From the IMG/VR virus record IMGVR_UViG_3300000234_000005, positions 1-61,910 of that record: 61,910 nucleotides of DNA; one strand, given 5' to 3'. The notes under the pieces were generated by a model, which searched no databases, had not been told where the DNA came from, and was given only the letters and a program-made list of their open reading frames with translations. Below are positions 48,447 through 58,925 of the stretch, piece by piece (position 1 is the stretch's first letter; each line of letters starts with the position of its first letter). Source of the DNA: a virus. The position numbers and the translations under genes are program-made.

Positions 48447-48486
48447 TGTATTTCCTAATTAACATATTTTAACCGAGCATAAACAG

Positions 48487-50832
48487 ATGATTCTCGAACA
48501 AACAAACACTACTACAAATAACACAAATTTAGCTTCTACAACATTCTCTATTAATGAAAGTCCTATTTTTTTCCAAGTACTTTCTCAAAGCTTGTATCAA
48601 TATAAAGAACGCGCAGTATTACGAGAATTGGCAGCTAATGCGTGGGATTCCCATGTAGTAGCTTCATGTACTGATACCCCAATCAGAGTTCAACTACCAA
48701 CCGCATTAGAACCAGAATTAGTTATTACTGACTGTGGTATTGGTATGAGTAAGGAAGATTTAGAAACTTATTACTTCTCTTACTTTAGTTCTTCTAAACG
48801 TCACAGTAATGACCTGATCGGAGCTTTTGGATTAGGATGCAAAACACCATTCATCTTCTCCGAAACCTACACAGTTACAACAACTAAAGATGGTATTACT
48901 ACCGTAGCATTAGCTTTGTTAGATACTGGCATTCCAAAAGCCATGTACCTATCCAGTACTCAAACTAATGAGCCTAACGGTACATCTATCACTATTCCTG
49001 TATCTGATGCAAGCGTACAAGCTAATCTTCAAAAAGAAGCTATTACACTATTTAATGCTTGGCCAACCAAACCAATTATTACTAAAGGTAGTTCACATTC
49101 TTTTACTATTCCGATCATAACACCCAATTTGATTAACGATTTTGTTAAAATCACTCTTGAAGGATATTCTTATTTAGAACAATTTAAAATCCGTACAATA
49201 TCAATTGGACTATTTGAATATGAAATATCCCCTGCTATTTACCACGCATTAGAAAGTAAATACCATTATGAATTAGCAAGTATTAATAGCAAATTTAAAG
49301 GTATTTATGGATCTAGCTTAGCGTATTTAACATTTATTTCAGCTCCCGGCGAGCTTGTATTATCGCCATCTAGGGAAGTAATTGAAAATACTCCTAAAAA
49401 TATTGATATTCTATTTAATTATATATCAAGAACAGTTGAAACAATAACTAAAGAAATTGATGATAATATTGAAAATTACTACGATGACATTTATGAATTT
49501 TATAGTAATATGCCTACCACATATACAGAATATGCTAAAGCTAAAAAAATCTTTTATACTAAATATCCAGAAAGTCTATCCAGTACGCTAAATTCATACT
49601 TTAGAAATGTTACTTCACCAATAACCCATAATATCAATGTAAAATTCAAATTAGCACAATTTATTGTATTTTTTCCAGACGACGCAAATTTTATTTCAAA
49701 CTATGTAAAAAATATTCCTGCCTATGGTTTAAATCATAATAAAAATAGAGTATATACATCCATACGATATAATGGCTATTTAAATATACCGGCAGCTTCC
49801 TTACTAGGGACTTTTGAAGAACTTGATAACTTATATATAGTAAACGCAACTGCCACTAAAATAGCCCGCTGGATTAACTATAACACATCGACGTTATATA
49901 CTTTGCCAGATAATACTGTAATAGATTTGACTAGCGTTATATTTATAAAGGATGCCGATGCTTTTGCGGCTGTTTGCAAATTACTGGAAGGATACCATAC
50001 AGTATTAGATGAAAATTTATTTACTGTACCAAAAGCTGATAAGACAACCAATTCTACCAAAACAATCGCAGATTTAACTGTTGTATTCGAAGAACTCTAT
50101 AACTCATCAGATACTGTATATTCTACTAAGAATATATCAGCTAAAGAATTTTACTCAACAAATATTCCTGATGATACATATACCATTATTATTAATGGCG
50201 AGGATATACAAGACAGCTGGGTAGAATTTGTTTCAAAAACCTTAATTGGTAATAAAGTAATTGTGTTTAAAAAATTACATCAGCCAGAACTTAAATCAAA
50301 GCGATTTGAGAAATATTCTGCTAGCAAATCAACTAAGCATATGGTTACTTCACATCACTTTAATCCAAATCATTTAACTGATGAATATACTAAAGCAATA
50401 ACCGAGGCATACCAATCTCATATTAGCTTACTTGAAAAAGTCTATAAAATTTCAAATTTGGTAAATTTATGCTATAACTACAAACATTCTACTGGTTCAA
50501 GTATTAATGTTAAGTCTTTACTAGCTGATCCTTCTATTCGATTAGCTAATAAACTAATCAGCAAAACTGAACGCGCAACATTGATAAATTTGCTTAAAAG
50601 ACATCATATTGTTATTAGTAATCTTCTTATTGATCAGTTATTTAGCACATACTCATACCAATTTGAAAGTCTTTTCCCTGGAATAGTTTATCTTAAACCA
50701 AAATGGAACGCACATATCAACAACTCTATTATTAATATGTGGAAACACTCTAATAATAATCAACGCTTATGGCTATTGCAAAATTCAACTATTCTCGCTA
50801 CTATGCAAACTATCCTTTCTCAATCATCCTAA
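48487..50832 (+). CDS. rIIA: rIIA-like GHKL ATPase
   Basis: 781 residues. Bergerat ATP-binding fold: LRELAANAWDSHV (N box), TDCGIGMSKEDL (G1), GAFGLGCKTPFIFS (G2), and a transducer-like region GELVLSPSREVIENTP. Architecture and partner gene match T4 rIIA, membrane-associated and concerned with exclusion and lysis. Next gene is rIIB-like. Confidence 0.85.
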   Translation: MILEQTNTTTNNTNLASTTFSINESPIFFQVLSQSLYQYKERAVLRELAANAWDSHVVASCTDTPIRVQLPTALEPELVITDCGIGMSKEDLETYYFSYFSSSKRHSNDLIGAFGLGCKTPFIFSETYTVTTTKDGITTVALALLDTGIPKAMYLSSTQTNEPNGTSITIPVSDASVQANLQKEAITLFNAWPTKPIITKGSSHSFTIPIITPNLINDFVKITLEGYSYLEQFKIRTISIGLFEYEISPAIYHALESKYHYELASINSKFKGIYGSSLAYLTFISAPGELVLSPSREVIENTPKNIDILFNYISRTVETITKEIDDNIENYYDDIYEFYSNMPTTYTEYAKAKKIFYTKYPESLSSTLNSYFRNVTSPITHNINVKFKLAQFIVFFPDDANFISNYVKNIPAYGLNHNKNRVYTSIRYNGYLNIPAASLLGTFEELDNLYIVNATATKIARWINYNTSTLYTLPDNTVIDLTSVIFIKDADAFAAVCKLLEGYHTVLDENLFTVPKADKTTNSTKTIADLTVVFEELYNSSDTVYSTKNISAKEFYSTNIPDDTYTIIINGEDIQDSWVEFVSKTLIGNKVIVFKKLHQPELKSKRFEKYSASKSTKHMVTSHHFNPNHLTDEYTKAITEAYQSHISLLEKVYKISNLVNLCYNYKHSTGSSINVKSLLADPSIRLANKLISKTERATLINLLKRHHIVISNLLIDQLFSTYSYQFESLFPGIVYLKPKWNAHINNSIINMWKHSNNNQRLWLLQNSTILATMQTILSQSS

Positions 50833-50843
50833 GAGGACTTCCC

Positions 50844-51794
50844 ATGACCTATGTTCCCCATATTATCACTCCTAAAGCTATCACCGTAATTATTGATGGA
50901 ACCCCTAATTCTATCACTTCTGATCATGCCAATTTTCAACAAGTTGGTGACATGCTTACAACTGGTGACTTTAACACGCTACGTATTATTGAACTAATGA
51001 AACCCATCGTTGAATTCAATCAAGCTATTACAAATTCTAGCTTCTACCGAGATCCAGATGGATTTATCTATCTAACTGTCGCAGGTTATCCTTTCCGACT
51101 ACCTGAACAACTCGAAGCTGAAGTCTTACGAGTCAACAAAGCAGCAGGCAATCTTCAACCATTAGCTAATTTTGTTACTAAACTAGCAGCTAACCCTTAC
51201 AAAGATGTTCATGAACAACTATTCGGTTTTTTGCAAGTTTGTGGACTAGCGCTTACCGTTGATGGTGATTTCCTTGCTTATAAAAATGTAAACGAGAACT
51301 TTACAGATATTTATACCGGCACAATCGACAACTCTCCCGGACAAACTCCTGAAATGCCTCGTCACGCAGTTGAAAAAAATCCCGACAGGACTTGTTCTGC
51401 AGGACTTCATTTTGCAGCATGGGGCTATCTAAAGAATTATCACTACGGTAAAAAAACCGTCGTCCTCAAAATTAACCCTGCTGATGTCGTATCAATTCCA
51501 ACTGACTACAACAACATGAAAGGCCGTGCTTGTAAATACTACGTCCTAAAAGAAGTAGAACAACCAGAAGAATTGAAAAATATCACTGTATTTAACTCTT
51601 CTGAATTTCCTCAAGAATACATCATTGACGAAGATGATTATGACGAAGAGGATTACGACTATGAAGATGACTACGATGATTATTACGACTTTAGAGACGA
51701 CGAATATGAAGATGACTTCGACGAAAAAGAACTTCTTCTTCGAGAAGCTTTGGATCTAGTAGCTGATTATTTCGCAAACAGCAATAATAAATAA
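50844..51794 (+). CDS. rIIB: rIIB-like protein
   Basis: 316 residues from ATG 50844 (GAGG RBS); an earlier in-frame start overlaps rIIA. ITVIIDGTPNSITSDHANFQ, then FRLPEQLEAEVLRVN and FLQVCGLALTVDGDFLAYKN, DRTCSAGLHFAAWGYLKNYH: the RIIB core. The C-terminal 60 residues are extremely acidic (Asp/Glu/Tyr repeats). Confidence 0.85.
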   Translation: MTYVPHIITPKAITVIIDGTPNSITSDHANFQQVGDMLTTGDFNTLRIIELMKPIVEFNQAITNSSFYRDPDGFIYLTVAGYPFRLPEQLEAEVLRVNKAAGNLQPLANFVTKLAANPYKDVHEQLFGFLQVCGLALTVDGDFLAYKNVNENFTDIYTGTIDNSPGQTPEMPRHAVEKNPDRTCSAGLHFAAWGYLKNYHYGKKTVVLKINPADVVSIPTDYNNMKGRACKYYVLKEVEQPEELKNITVFNSSEFPQEYIIDEDDYDEEDYDYEDDYDDYYDFRDDEYEDDFDEKELLLREALDLVADYFANSNNK

Positions 51795-51869
51795 TACGCC
51801 ATTATCAATATTCAATAGCCATACTTCAATTTATTGTTTTAATGGCTACAACAACTTAAGGAATATATA

Positions 51870-54800
51870 ATGGCAACAATGCTAGAATTAACCAAAGCTA
51901 AACTTGACCAACATCAAGCTTTAGCACCAAAACTAAATGCTATTACTGCCAGTGTAGTAGAAGCTATTCCTTATCCAACCGTTAATTATCGCATGAAAGC
52001 TACTATTGCTATCTCTCACATCATGCAATTTGCATCACAATTTCGTCGCAATATTGTATTATGGGATGATACTTCAGTACCAATCAATTCAATTGGCGTA
52101 ATTCTCTGCGATAGTGGAGCGGGTTAATTTTAGCCCCCTTAAGCAGTGATGCTTATTGAATAATTCTCTTAATTGCTGGAAACCCCTTAGAGCCTTTCTA
52201 TAGCCTTATGGTGATAAACAAGGAAAGGATTGGGCAATCAGCAGCGAAAACTCGAAAAAATTAATAGAACTTTAAGTAGTCGTATGCTATAATGTGTACA
52301 TAAATACTTAAAGGAGACTATTATGTCAAGAATAAACAATACAATTAAAACTGAAGGGAATACTACTACTATCCTTATTACAAAGAATGATGATGTAACC
52401 TATTTAAGAGAAGTAATAATTGATACGGAAGAATTACCAAAACTAAAAGGAAAGATGTACATATCAGTTTATGGCAAAACTCATGAATATCCGGTAATTC
52501 AGAAAATCAACATTGCACATATTATAATGCAACACGTATCTAATAAAGAGTACGTAGTTGATCATATAAATGGAAATACCTTAGATAACAGAAAAGAGAA
52601 TCTAAGGGTACTGTCTCAAGCAGATAATGCCAACAATAGGACATCAAATAGTAGATGCAACACAAGCATAGCAGGAATCGCCAGACGTTCTAACGGTAAC
52701 TATGAATACTTTAGAGCTACTGTAAGTGATAGGATCACTCCCGTAGACTCAAAGGCCAAAAGCCAAACTAAAAGGTATTCAAAGCAGTTTAATATAAACA
52801 AACTTGGAGAAGAAGAAGCTCTTAGACAGGCCAAAGAATGGCTTGAAGAAAAAAGAAAAGAGTTCAATTACGTTCCAAGGTCTTGATACGTTTGACGTTC
52901 AACGACTATCCCTAACGGGAGTAGACTCAAGTGAGTCGAAATAGAGAAATTCTTATCTTTTCTAGGATTACAAGTCGATATTCTTGTTGTAAAAACGTCA
53001 AAGACGAAAACTTGCAACAATGGTTAACTGATAAGAATAAGATATAGTCTGGTCTTACATGAAAGTGTAAGCAGTATTAATTTACGGGGAGAGCCTAACA
53101 AACTCTCCTGAACACAAACGAAGGATTCTTCCCACAGAGCCGCTAAGCGTTGTTTCTCTTCAGGCTACGATATTCTCCATAAGGAAATGGAATCGCGTGC
53201 TCGTAAATTAGCTATTGAGCGTGCAGCAGCAGCAGATGAAGAACTTCCTGACGAATATGAAATCTATCGCAAGTACCTAGATCCAATCCCACCAGTAGAA
53301 ACCTCTGTAACTACCGGTCCAGGCTTAATCAAGCTACTAAACGATACTGATGCACACTCTCTTGGAGCTAACTCCCTCTACTCTGGTGAATTTGGTGACG
53401 AGCTATCCTATAACCAAGATATGGTTGAGAACATTAAAATTCTTTCTGAACTATATGATCTCGGTTTTAAAGAAGCCACCTACACAAAAAATATTGAGTT
53501 CCGTAGCAAAGCTATCAACGGTCAAGCTGTCAGCGCACTATTAATCGGTTCACCAACTTACATCCTCTATGATGAGCAAACTAAGCGCAAATTTCAAATT
53601 GCCTTCATGTCCAAACTCGCTCGTAGATCATGGTTTTGTTACGCACCAGAGCGCATCCCAGACACTGATTTCACTACCTCTAATGATCCTATCACTGCTA
53701 TGATTGCAGAGCGTGAATCCATCGAGACTCGCTCCAAACAAGCTCGTGTAATGATTGATGACCAAATCAAATCTGTCACTAAATTTAATTTATCACACAC
53801 AAGCGAAATCTCAGTAACTGATGAAGTATTTTCCCTATTTGAAATATACAAGCGCTATAACTCCGAATTAGCTGATTCAATTCCTAACAAAGAATCTACT
53901 TCAGCCCTAATCCGTAGACACTTGCAATGGAAAGCTCTCAAATTAGCTGGCGCATTTGCTATCATGGATTGTTCTAATTCCATCAAAACATCCCACTATA
54001 TTGAAGCAATTCAATTTAGCGAGTTGCTCAGCAATGATATGGAAAATTTCGAGCAAAGCCTAAACAAATCTTACTACGAACGATTCTCAGATTATGCCAA
54101 AACTCTTGTAACTACAGATGGTACTGCAACCATCAGCGCACACGACATTAAACGTCATGGTTTTCTGTCTACTGTCTCTAAAACCAAGCTTTTCGAAATG
54201 ATTAGTTTATGCGCTGGCTATGATAAAGAAGGTATTTATTCAATTATCGAACAAGGTAACGCAGTGGAGTACAAACCCATCGTCAAAACCGATATTTTAC
54301 AAGTATCGTTTAAGCCGATAGATAATACTACCTTAAACAAAGCTATTGCTTATGGCGACCCTAAGCTAATTACCGAAGCTAAGACCTTCATCGCATCTAC
54401 TGCAGTACACAACTTTGAAACTGCTGAAGTTACCTTTGCAGACTTATCTCAATTACTATCGGACGACTACGCTTATTCTCCCTTTAAATTCCTGAACGGA
54501 ACTCGTGATCGTAACGGAATTATCGGCGGAACTAAGTGGATTACCTACGATATTGATAATTCTCTAATCAGCGCATCCGAAGCCCATTTCATGTTATCTG
54601 ATGTTAATCATCATATCGCATTATCAAGTGACCCCGATAACGAATTTAAGTTTCGTGTACTAATTGAACTTGATTCCGTAGTCACATTAGATGCAATAAC
54701 TTGGAAGCAATTCTTTCTATTAATTGCCAATGATTTAGCTTTAGTAGTAGATCCACTACCACAATCACAAATCTTCTTTTCCTACGCTAATCGCACCATA

Positions 54801-55139
54801 TACTCAAATACCGATGCAGAGCCTCTTACAGTTCGTGATTACGTTATGAAAGCTACTGCTATCGTATCTAACAAAGAATCCTTTACAAAGCCTACTACGG
54901 CCCAATCAAAGACTTTATTAGCTGATCCGGTAACTACTTTTTCTTATGCTTATCAATCTGAAAATGGTGCTGGTTCTCGAAATATGATTCGTGCAGCTTA
55001 CCACGCTCGTGATCTTGGTACTTCCCTAGATGAAACTATTGAACTTATGTACGACATAAACCAATATTGGGAGAATCCCTTAAATAAAGACAGGTTTGAG
55101 AAAACTATTATTGCACAAGTAAACCGGATGTTTAACTAA
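51870..55139 (+). CDS. ATPase-primase fusion with intron in the Walker A codon run
   Basis: Exons 51870-52124 and 53121-55139 give 757 residues. Splicing makes Walker A CDSGAG-K86-DSSHRAAK, then SGEFGDELSY near 173-181 as a Walker B-like site (DUF3987-type helicase ATPase). In the C-terminal third, TYDIDNS near 561-566 (DxD), LSDVNHHIALSSDPDNEFKF then RVLIELD, and VDPLPQSQIFFS resemble an archaeo-eukaryotic primase (AEP). The order ATPase then primase is unusual. Likely priming and unwinding for replication. Confidence 0.75.
52285..52293 (+). promoter_or_regulatory. Extended -10 promoter for intron HNH gene
   Basis: TGCTATAAT inside the intron about 30 bases before the endonuclease ATG, which also has its own AAAGGAG RBS. 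It suggests the endonuclease is expressed separately from the primase. Confidence 0.5.
52323..52886 (+). CDS. Intron-encoded HNH endonuclease with AP2-like domain
   Basis: 187 residues. HNH core YVVDHINGNTLDNRKENLRV, then NNRTSNSRCNTSIAGIARRS (AP2 start), ATVSDRITP, QFNINKLGEEEALRQAKEWL. The HNH-AP2 order matches a common phage intron homing endonuclease. It should cut intron-less primase genes at the P-loop. Confidence 0.9.
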   Translation: MSRINNTIKTEGNTTTILITKNDDVTYLREVIIDTEELPKLKGKMYISVYGKTHEYPVIQKINIAHIIMQHVSNKEYVVDHINGNTLDNRKENLRVLSQADNANNRTSNSRCNTSIAGIARRSNGNYEYFRATVSDRITPVDSKAKSQTKRYSKQFNINKLGEEEALRQAKEWLEEKRKEFNYVPRS

Positions 55140-55930
55140 TGAATTTATCTACCAACACCATTCATTACCGCACAATCAACCCGGACGGTACTGCTTTTGT
55201 AGTAGGAGATATACATGGATGCTATGATGAATTATTTTTAGCTTTAAAAGCCATCGGTTTCGATTTTACTACTGATACACTATTTAGTTTAGGGGACATA
55301 GTAGATCGAGGCACAAATGACCTTAAATCTATGTCTTTACAACTAGAGCCTTGGTTTAAGCAAGTGTTGGGCAATCACGAAGCTTTACACCTAGAAGATT
55401 ATCGTATTCATCCTTCTAATGGTACTCTTTGGTCTTATTCTGTTGAGCAAAATTCACCAGAACTATATCAACAATTTCTTACTCGTTGTAGTCAATTGCC
55501 AAATGTAATTATTATAGATAATAAGTATGCACTTATCCATGCTGCACTGCCCATGATCTCATACTCAGGATTAGATGAAATAACAGATATTAAGCAAATT
55601 CTTCATGAATATGAGTTTACTACTAACTTATATCGACCAGACCCTACTTTATGGGATATTTCCATATTTCATTCTTCATACATACCACCATTACCTGGAA
55701 TTGATCAAGTATTTCATGGGCATTATATACAACCTAATATTACCGTAAAAGGCAAATCTGTTTATTTAGATACTGGTTTTATGTCTCCTGAATATTCTAA
55801 TTCAGATATAAACAGTATCTCATTTGCTATTTTAAACAAGGGCAGAAAACCAATTTATTTAACTGTAGTTATAGATTTTGCTATTCAAAGGGTAATAGAC
55901 ATACATGAAGATATAATTTATATTAATTAA
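55139..55930 (+). CDS. Serine/threonine-type metallophosphatase
   Basis: 263 residues. VVGDIHGCYDEL, SLGDIVDRG, VLGNHEALH, HAALPM, FHGHYIQP: the full metallophosphoesterase motif set of PP1/lambda phosphatases. The start overlaps the primase stop (TAATG). Confidence 0.9.
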   Translation: MNLSTNTIHYRTINPDGTAFVVGDIHGCYDELFLALKAIGFDFTTDTLFSLGDIVDRGTNDLKSMSLQLEPWFKQVLGNHEALHLEDYRIHPSNGTLWSYSVEQNSPELYQQFLTRCSQLPNVIIIDNKYALIHAALPMISYSGLDEITDIKQILHEYEFTTNLYRPDPTLWDISIFHSSYIPPLPGIDQVFHGHYIQPNITVKGKSVYLDTGFMSPEYSNSDINSISFAILNKGRKPIYLTVVIDFAIQRVIDIHEDIIYIN

Positions 55931-55989
55931 CTAATTTATGTACAAATAATAACAATTAGCCCGACTAACTGTGAATAAAGGAAACAACT

Positions 55990-56793
55990 ATGATAGATTC
56001 ATATTATGATGGATCAGATTTATTATCTGCAGACAATGGCTCTACAGATTATTTTCGCATTTCGCCTTCATCTATATCAAATTTTTTCTCTTATCCTCGT
56101 TCTTGGTGGGGAGAAAATTTCTTACAGGAACAAGGATTTCAAGGATCAACTTCAACGACTTTGGGTACAATCGTCCATTATTTTGCAGAATTAGCAGCTA
56201 ATAATGTACAATCTTCTAATCCCGAACAAGAAGTAGAGAACTATTTAAGCACTATTCACCATGAATGTGATAAGGACGAAATTAGGGCTTACTGGGCAGA
56301 AATGTCTAATACTCTTATTAATGGATGTGTAACCCATACTAAATACCATTCTACAGAACAGTTTATTTTTCATAAACTACTTTCAGGAATTTACGTAGGA
56401 GGTACATATGACGCTTTAGTATATAATGAGTTGGGAGAATTAGTCTTAAGAGACTACAAAACAGCAAGTACTAAACCTTCTGCATTCCCCCATAATTATC
56501 GTATGCAATTACATACTTACGCATATATATTACGAAGTAAAGGTATAGATGTAAAATATGTTGAATTATGCTATGTAACTCGCGCTACAAAAACATTACC
56601 CCCTAGATATTTTAACTTTACAGAATTTATTACTGGCGATGATATGCTAAAAATTGAAGGTCAATTATCTGTTATCAGTAACTCCGTTCAACTATGGAAC
56701 AACCAACCTGAACTTCGTTGGGCACTAGCACAAGATTGGCGACTAAAATCTCAATTCTCACCTCAACCTAAACTATTCAAACTTAAGGATTAA
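55990..56793 (+). CDS. PD-(D/E)XK (RecB/Cas4-like) nuclease
   Basis: 267 residues. ISPSSISNFFSYPRSWWGEN, LGTIVHYFAELAA, GGTYDALVYNELGELVLRDY followed by KTAS, then RMQLHTYAYILRSKGIDVKY (QxxxY). The catalytic DYK and QLxxYA are those of the RecB exonuclease family. It probably processes replication or recombination intermediates with the Sak4-like ATPase and the SSB that follow. Confidence 0.85.
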   Translation: MIDSYYDGSDLLSADNGSTDYFRISPSSISNFFSYPRSWWGENFLQEQGFQGSTSTTLGTIVHYFAELAANNVQSSNPEQEVENYLSTIHHECDKDEIRAYWAEMSNTLINGCVTHTKYHSTEQFIFHKLLSGIYVGGTYDALVYNELGELVLRDYKTASTKPSAFPHNYRMQLHTYAYILRSKGIDVKYVELCYVTRATKTLPPRYFNFTEFITGDDMLKIEGQLSVISNSVQLWNNQPELRWALAQDWRLKSQFSPQPKLFKLKD

Positions 56794-56797
56794 CCTA

Positions 56798-57127
56798 ATG
56801 GGATACTACACAGATTTTAATTTAGCTATTATTGAAGGTCCAGACGTACTAACTATTAACCCTAACCAAACTAATTTTGATGAAGATTTTAGGAACATTA
56901 CAGGCTACCACCTTGATGAGCTTATTAATGCCAAATGGTATGACTATAATAATAACATGATAAAGCTAAGTCAAATGTATCCGACCTCACTATTTTTACT
57001 GGAAGGTATTGGAGAAGAGGGAGGTGATTATTGGAGAACATATTACTATAATGGTAATTATCAACGAATTGAAGCTAAAATAATTTTTGATTCCCCCGAC
57101 TTACAAAAACTAAAAGGTATAACATGA
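56798..57127 (+). CDS. Unknown protein, 109 residues
   Basis: MGYYTDFNLAIIEGPDVLTI, LDELINAKWYDYNNNMIKLS, EEGGDYWRTYYYNGNYQR: similar to small phage proteins with a single beta-alpha domain found near replication genes. Function unknown. Confidence 0.6.
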   Translation: MGYYTDFNLAIIEGPDVLTINPNQTNFDEDFRNITGYHLDELINAKWYDYNNNMIKLSQMYPTSLFLLEGIGEEGGDYWRTYYYNGNYQRIEAKIIFDSPDLQKLKGIT

Positions 57128-57504
57128 AACTAATCCTAGATTCAGAATCTGATCAAATCACATACATTAACTATTTATTTGAAGCCAACAAATTATTCAA
57201 ACTATTTAAAGAAATTACTTTAGAAGATGAAGAAATCACTGAATTCTTGCAGTATGTTAATGACAAAAGTAATACCGAAGAAGAAGAAGACTACTGCGAA
57301 CCAATTGATGAAAGTCGAGCACGCAAGCGTTGGTCTTCGGCTGAAAAATCCGAGCTTCTTCAATATGTTAACGCAAATATTTCTCTTCCAGAAATTGCAA
57401 ATCGTATGCAACGAACTATTGAAAGTGTTCGAAAAATGGCGCGTTCAGACCTAGACGCTGCATACAACAGCAAAACTCAATCTTGGGAAGATATTCCTTT
57501 CTAA
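57124..57504 (+). CDS. Helix-turn-helix protein
   Basis: 126 residues. Acidic first half; residues 65-115 (RKRWSSAEKSELLQYVNANI, SLPEIANRMQRTIESVRKMA) form a Myb/sigma-like helix-turn-helix. A regulator in the replication operon is likely; overlaps the previous gene (ATGA). Confidence 0.62.
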   Translation: MKLILDSESDQITYINYLFEANKLFKLFKEITLEDEEITEFLQYVNDKSNTEEEEDYCEPIDESRARKRWSSAEKSELLQYVNANISLPEIANRMQRTIESVRKMARSDLDAAYNSKTQSWEDIPF

Positions 57505-57518
57505 CTTATAGGTATATT

Positions 57519-58181
57519 ATGGCTATTAAACTCTTAATTTCTGGATTAACAAATTCTGGAAAAACCACCTTAACTAAAAATCTTCGTGATTCATTAGTTA
57601 TTTCTCATGACGGAAAAAAATACCCTTTTTCCACACCTCACGCCTCAATTTCAACATTTTCAACTACTGATGATTTAGTTACATTTGTAACATCCAAAAT
57701 TGAAGCATATAATGACAAGTATGGTAGCTACCCACAAACTATTGTATTTGATTCTGTCAGCAGAATTTTTGATACTCTAAGCGACGCGTGCAATACTAAA
57801 TTTAGTGGGTTCACTATTTATAGCGAGCTTGATAAAAATATCAAAAAATTTACTTCATTTATTGAAGATTCTCTAATCGCCAGTGGTATAAATGTAGTTA
57901 TTCTTTCACATGCTACGTATGATTCAGAAGAATCAAAATACTACTTAGTAGGTAAAGGCTCATTCAACAAAATCGGAGGATTTTTATCTGTAGTAGATTA
58001 TGCTCTATTTATTGAACTAAAAGCCAATAAACGCATCATCCATTTCCGCAGTACTAAATTCCCAGCGCGAACTCTCCAAGAAACCGACCCTGATTCTATG
58101 GATGTAGCAGACTTCATCTTAAGTGATTACATTAATTACTTATCTGAAGTCTCCACAGACGTAGATGAATACTCTCTTTAA
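57519..58181 (+). CDS. Sak4-like RecA-fold ATPase
   Basis: 220 residues from ATG 57519. Walker A SGLTNSGKTTL near 8-18, Walker B TIVFDSVSRIFD near 74-85, HAT loop near 126 and RSTKFPARTLQ. This matches Sak4/AAA_24 single-strand annealing or recombination ATPases, normally paired with an SSB as here. Confidence 0.82.
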   Translation: MAIKLLISGLTNSGKTTLTKNLRDSLVISHDGKKYPFSTPHASISTFSTTDDLVTFVTSKIEAYNDKYGSYPQTIVFDSVSRIFDTLSDACNTKFSGFTIYSELDKNIKKFTSFIEDSLIASGINVVILSHATYDSEESKYYLVGKGSFNKIGGFLSVVDYALFIELKANKRIIHFRSTKFPARTLQETDPDSMDVADFILSDYINYLSEVSTDVDEYSL

Positions 58182-58208
58182 TTTAATAAACAACCAAAGG
58201 AACTAACC

Positions 58209-58862
58209 ATGAATTTTAAAATCTCAACCAAAAAACAAGACATTGCCGAAGCATCTAGCTCTTACATGAACAAATCTGGCATTTATGACTGTATTATTAA
58301 CTTCGCTTCTCTTGCAGTAAGCAAAGGCGGAGCAGAGTCTGTAAATTTCAACGTAGAATATAACAGTAACCCTGCTACCATCTACGGCCCATACATCACC
58401 GATAAATCCGATCAACCTCTCGAAATTGGTAGAAAACTAATTCACAAACTCGGTGTAATCGCCGGACTTACTGACGGTGATGAACTCGAAGTTGAAGAAG
58501 AAGAACATGCAGTTGGCAAAGATAACAAAGAGCAGACTTTCTCTGTTATCCAACAATTTTCTGGTCTCCCTGTCAAAATTCATCTTCAAGAAGAATATTC
58601 AAAATATGAAGGTGAAATTCGCAAAGCTATGGTTATCAAAGCTTTCTTCCGTGAAGATGGTGCATCAGCCGAAGAGATTAATAACGAATCTGAAATTGGC
58701 AAGCGTCTAACCCAAGTAACTGAAAAATATGCTAACAATATCACCTACAAGGATGGACTAACTCCCGAGGATATTGAGGATTGGGCAGCCAATAGAAGCT
58801 CTGCAAAGAAAACTACCCCGGTAGCTACAGCACCTAAAAAGCCACTGTTTGGCCGCAAGTAA
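58209..58862 (+). CDS. Single-stranded DNA-binding protein (DUF669-like)
   Basis: 217 residues. NFKISTKKQDIAEASSSYMN, GIYDCIINFASLAVSKGGAE and IYGPYITDKSDQPLEIGRK; C-terminal EDIEDWAANRSSAKKTT tail with Pro/Lys residues. This pattern occurs in DUF669-type phage SSBs next to Sak4. RBS CAAAGGA. Confidence 0.72.
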   Translation: MNFKISTKKQDIAEASSSYMNKSGIYDCIINFASLAVSKGGAESVNFNVEYNSNPATIYGPYITDKSDQPLEIGRKLIHKLGVIAGLTDGDELEVEEEEHAVGKDNKEQTFSVIQQFSGLPVKIHLQEEYSKYEGEIRKAMVIKAFFREDGASAEEINNESEIGKRLTQVTEKYANNITYKDGLTPEDIEDWAANRSSAKKTTPVATAPKKPLFGRK

Positions 58863-58917
58863 CTTTTAGTAACTACGTAGGGTGTATTTATTGCACCCTT
58901 CTAATAATTACTAAAAG
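58863..58917 (+). promoter_or_regulatory. Long hairpin over the helicase RBS
   Basis: CTTTTAGTAA (58863-58872) pairs fully with TTACTAAAAG (58908-58917); inside, AGGGTG/CACCCT forms a second stem. The 3' arm covers the start of the AAAAGGA RBS of the helicase gene (ATG 58926). No T tract follows, so it is more likely translational control than termination. Confidence 0.6.
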
Positions 58918-58925
58918 GAATTACT

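Larger units (their letters stand above)
52125..53120 (+). mobile_element. Group I intron with HNH gene, in primase Walker A
   Basis: 996 bases. Core: TTAATTGCTGGAAAC (P), CAATCAGCAGCG (Q), GTTCAACGACTA (R) and AAGATATAGTCT (S), with the HNH gene (52323-52886) inserted between Q and R. Exon borders GGT/AAG give Gly-Ala-Gly-Lys, so the intron interrupts the P-loop between G85 and K86. Confidence 0.9.
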
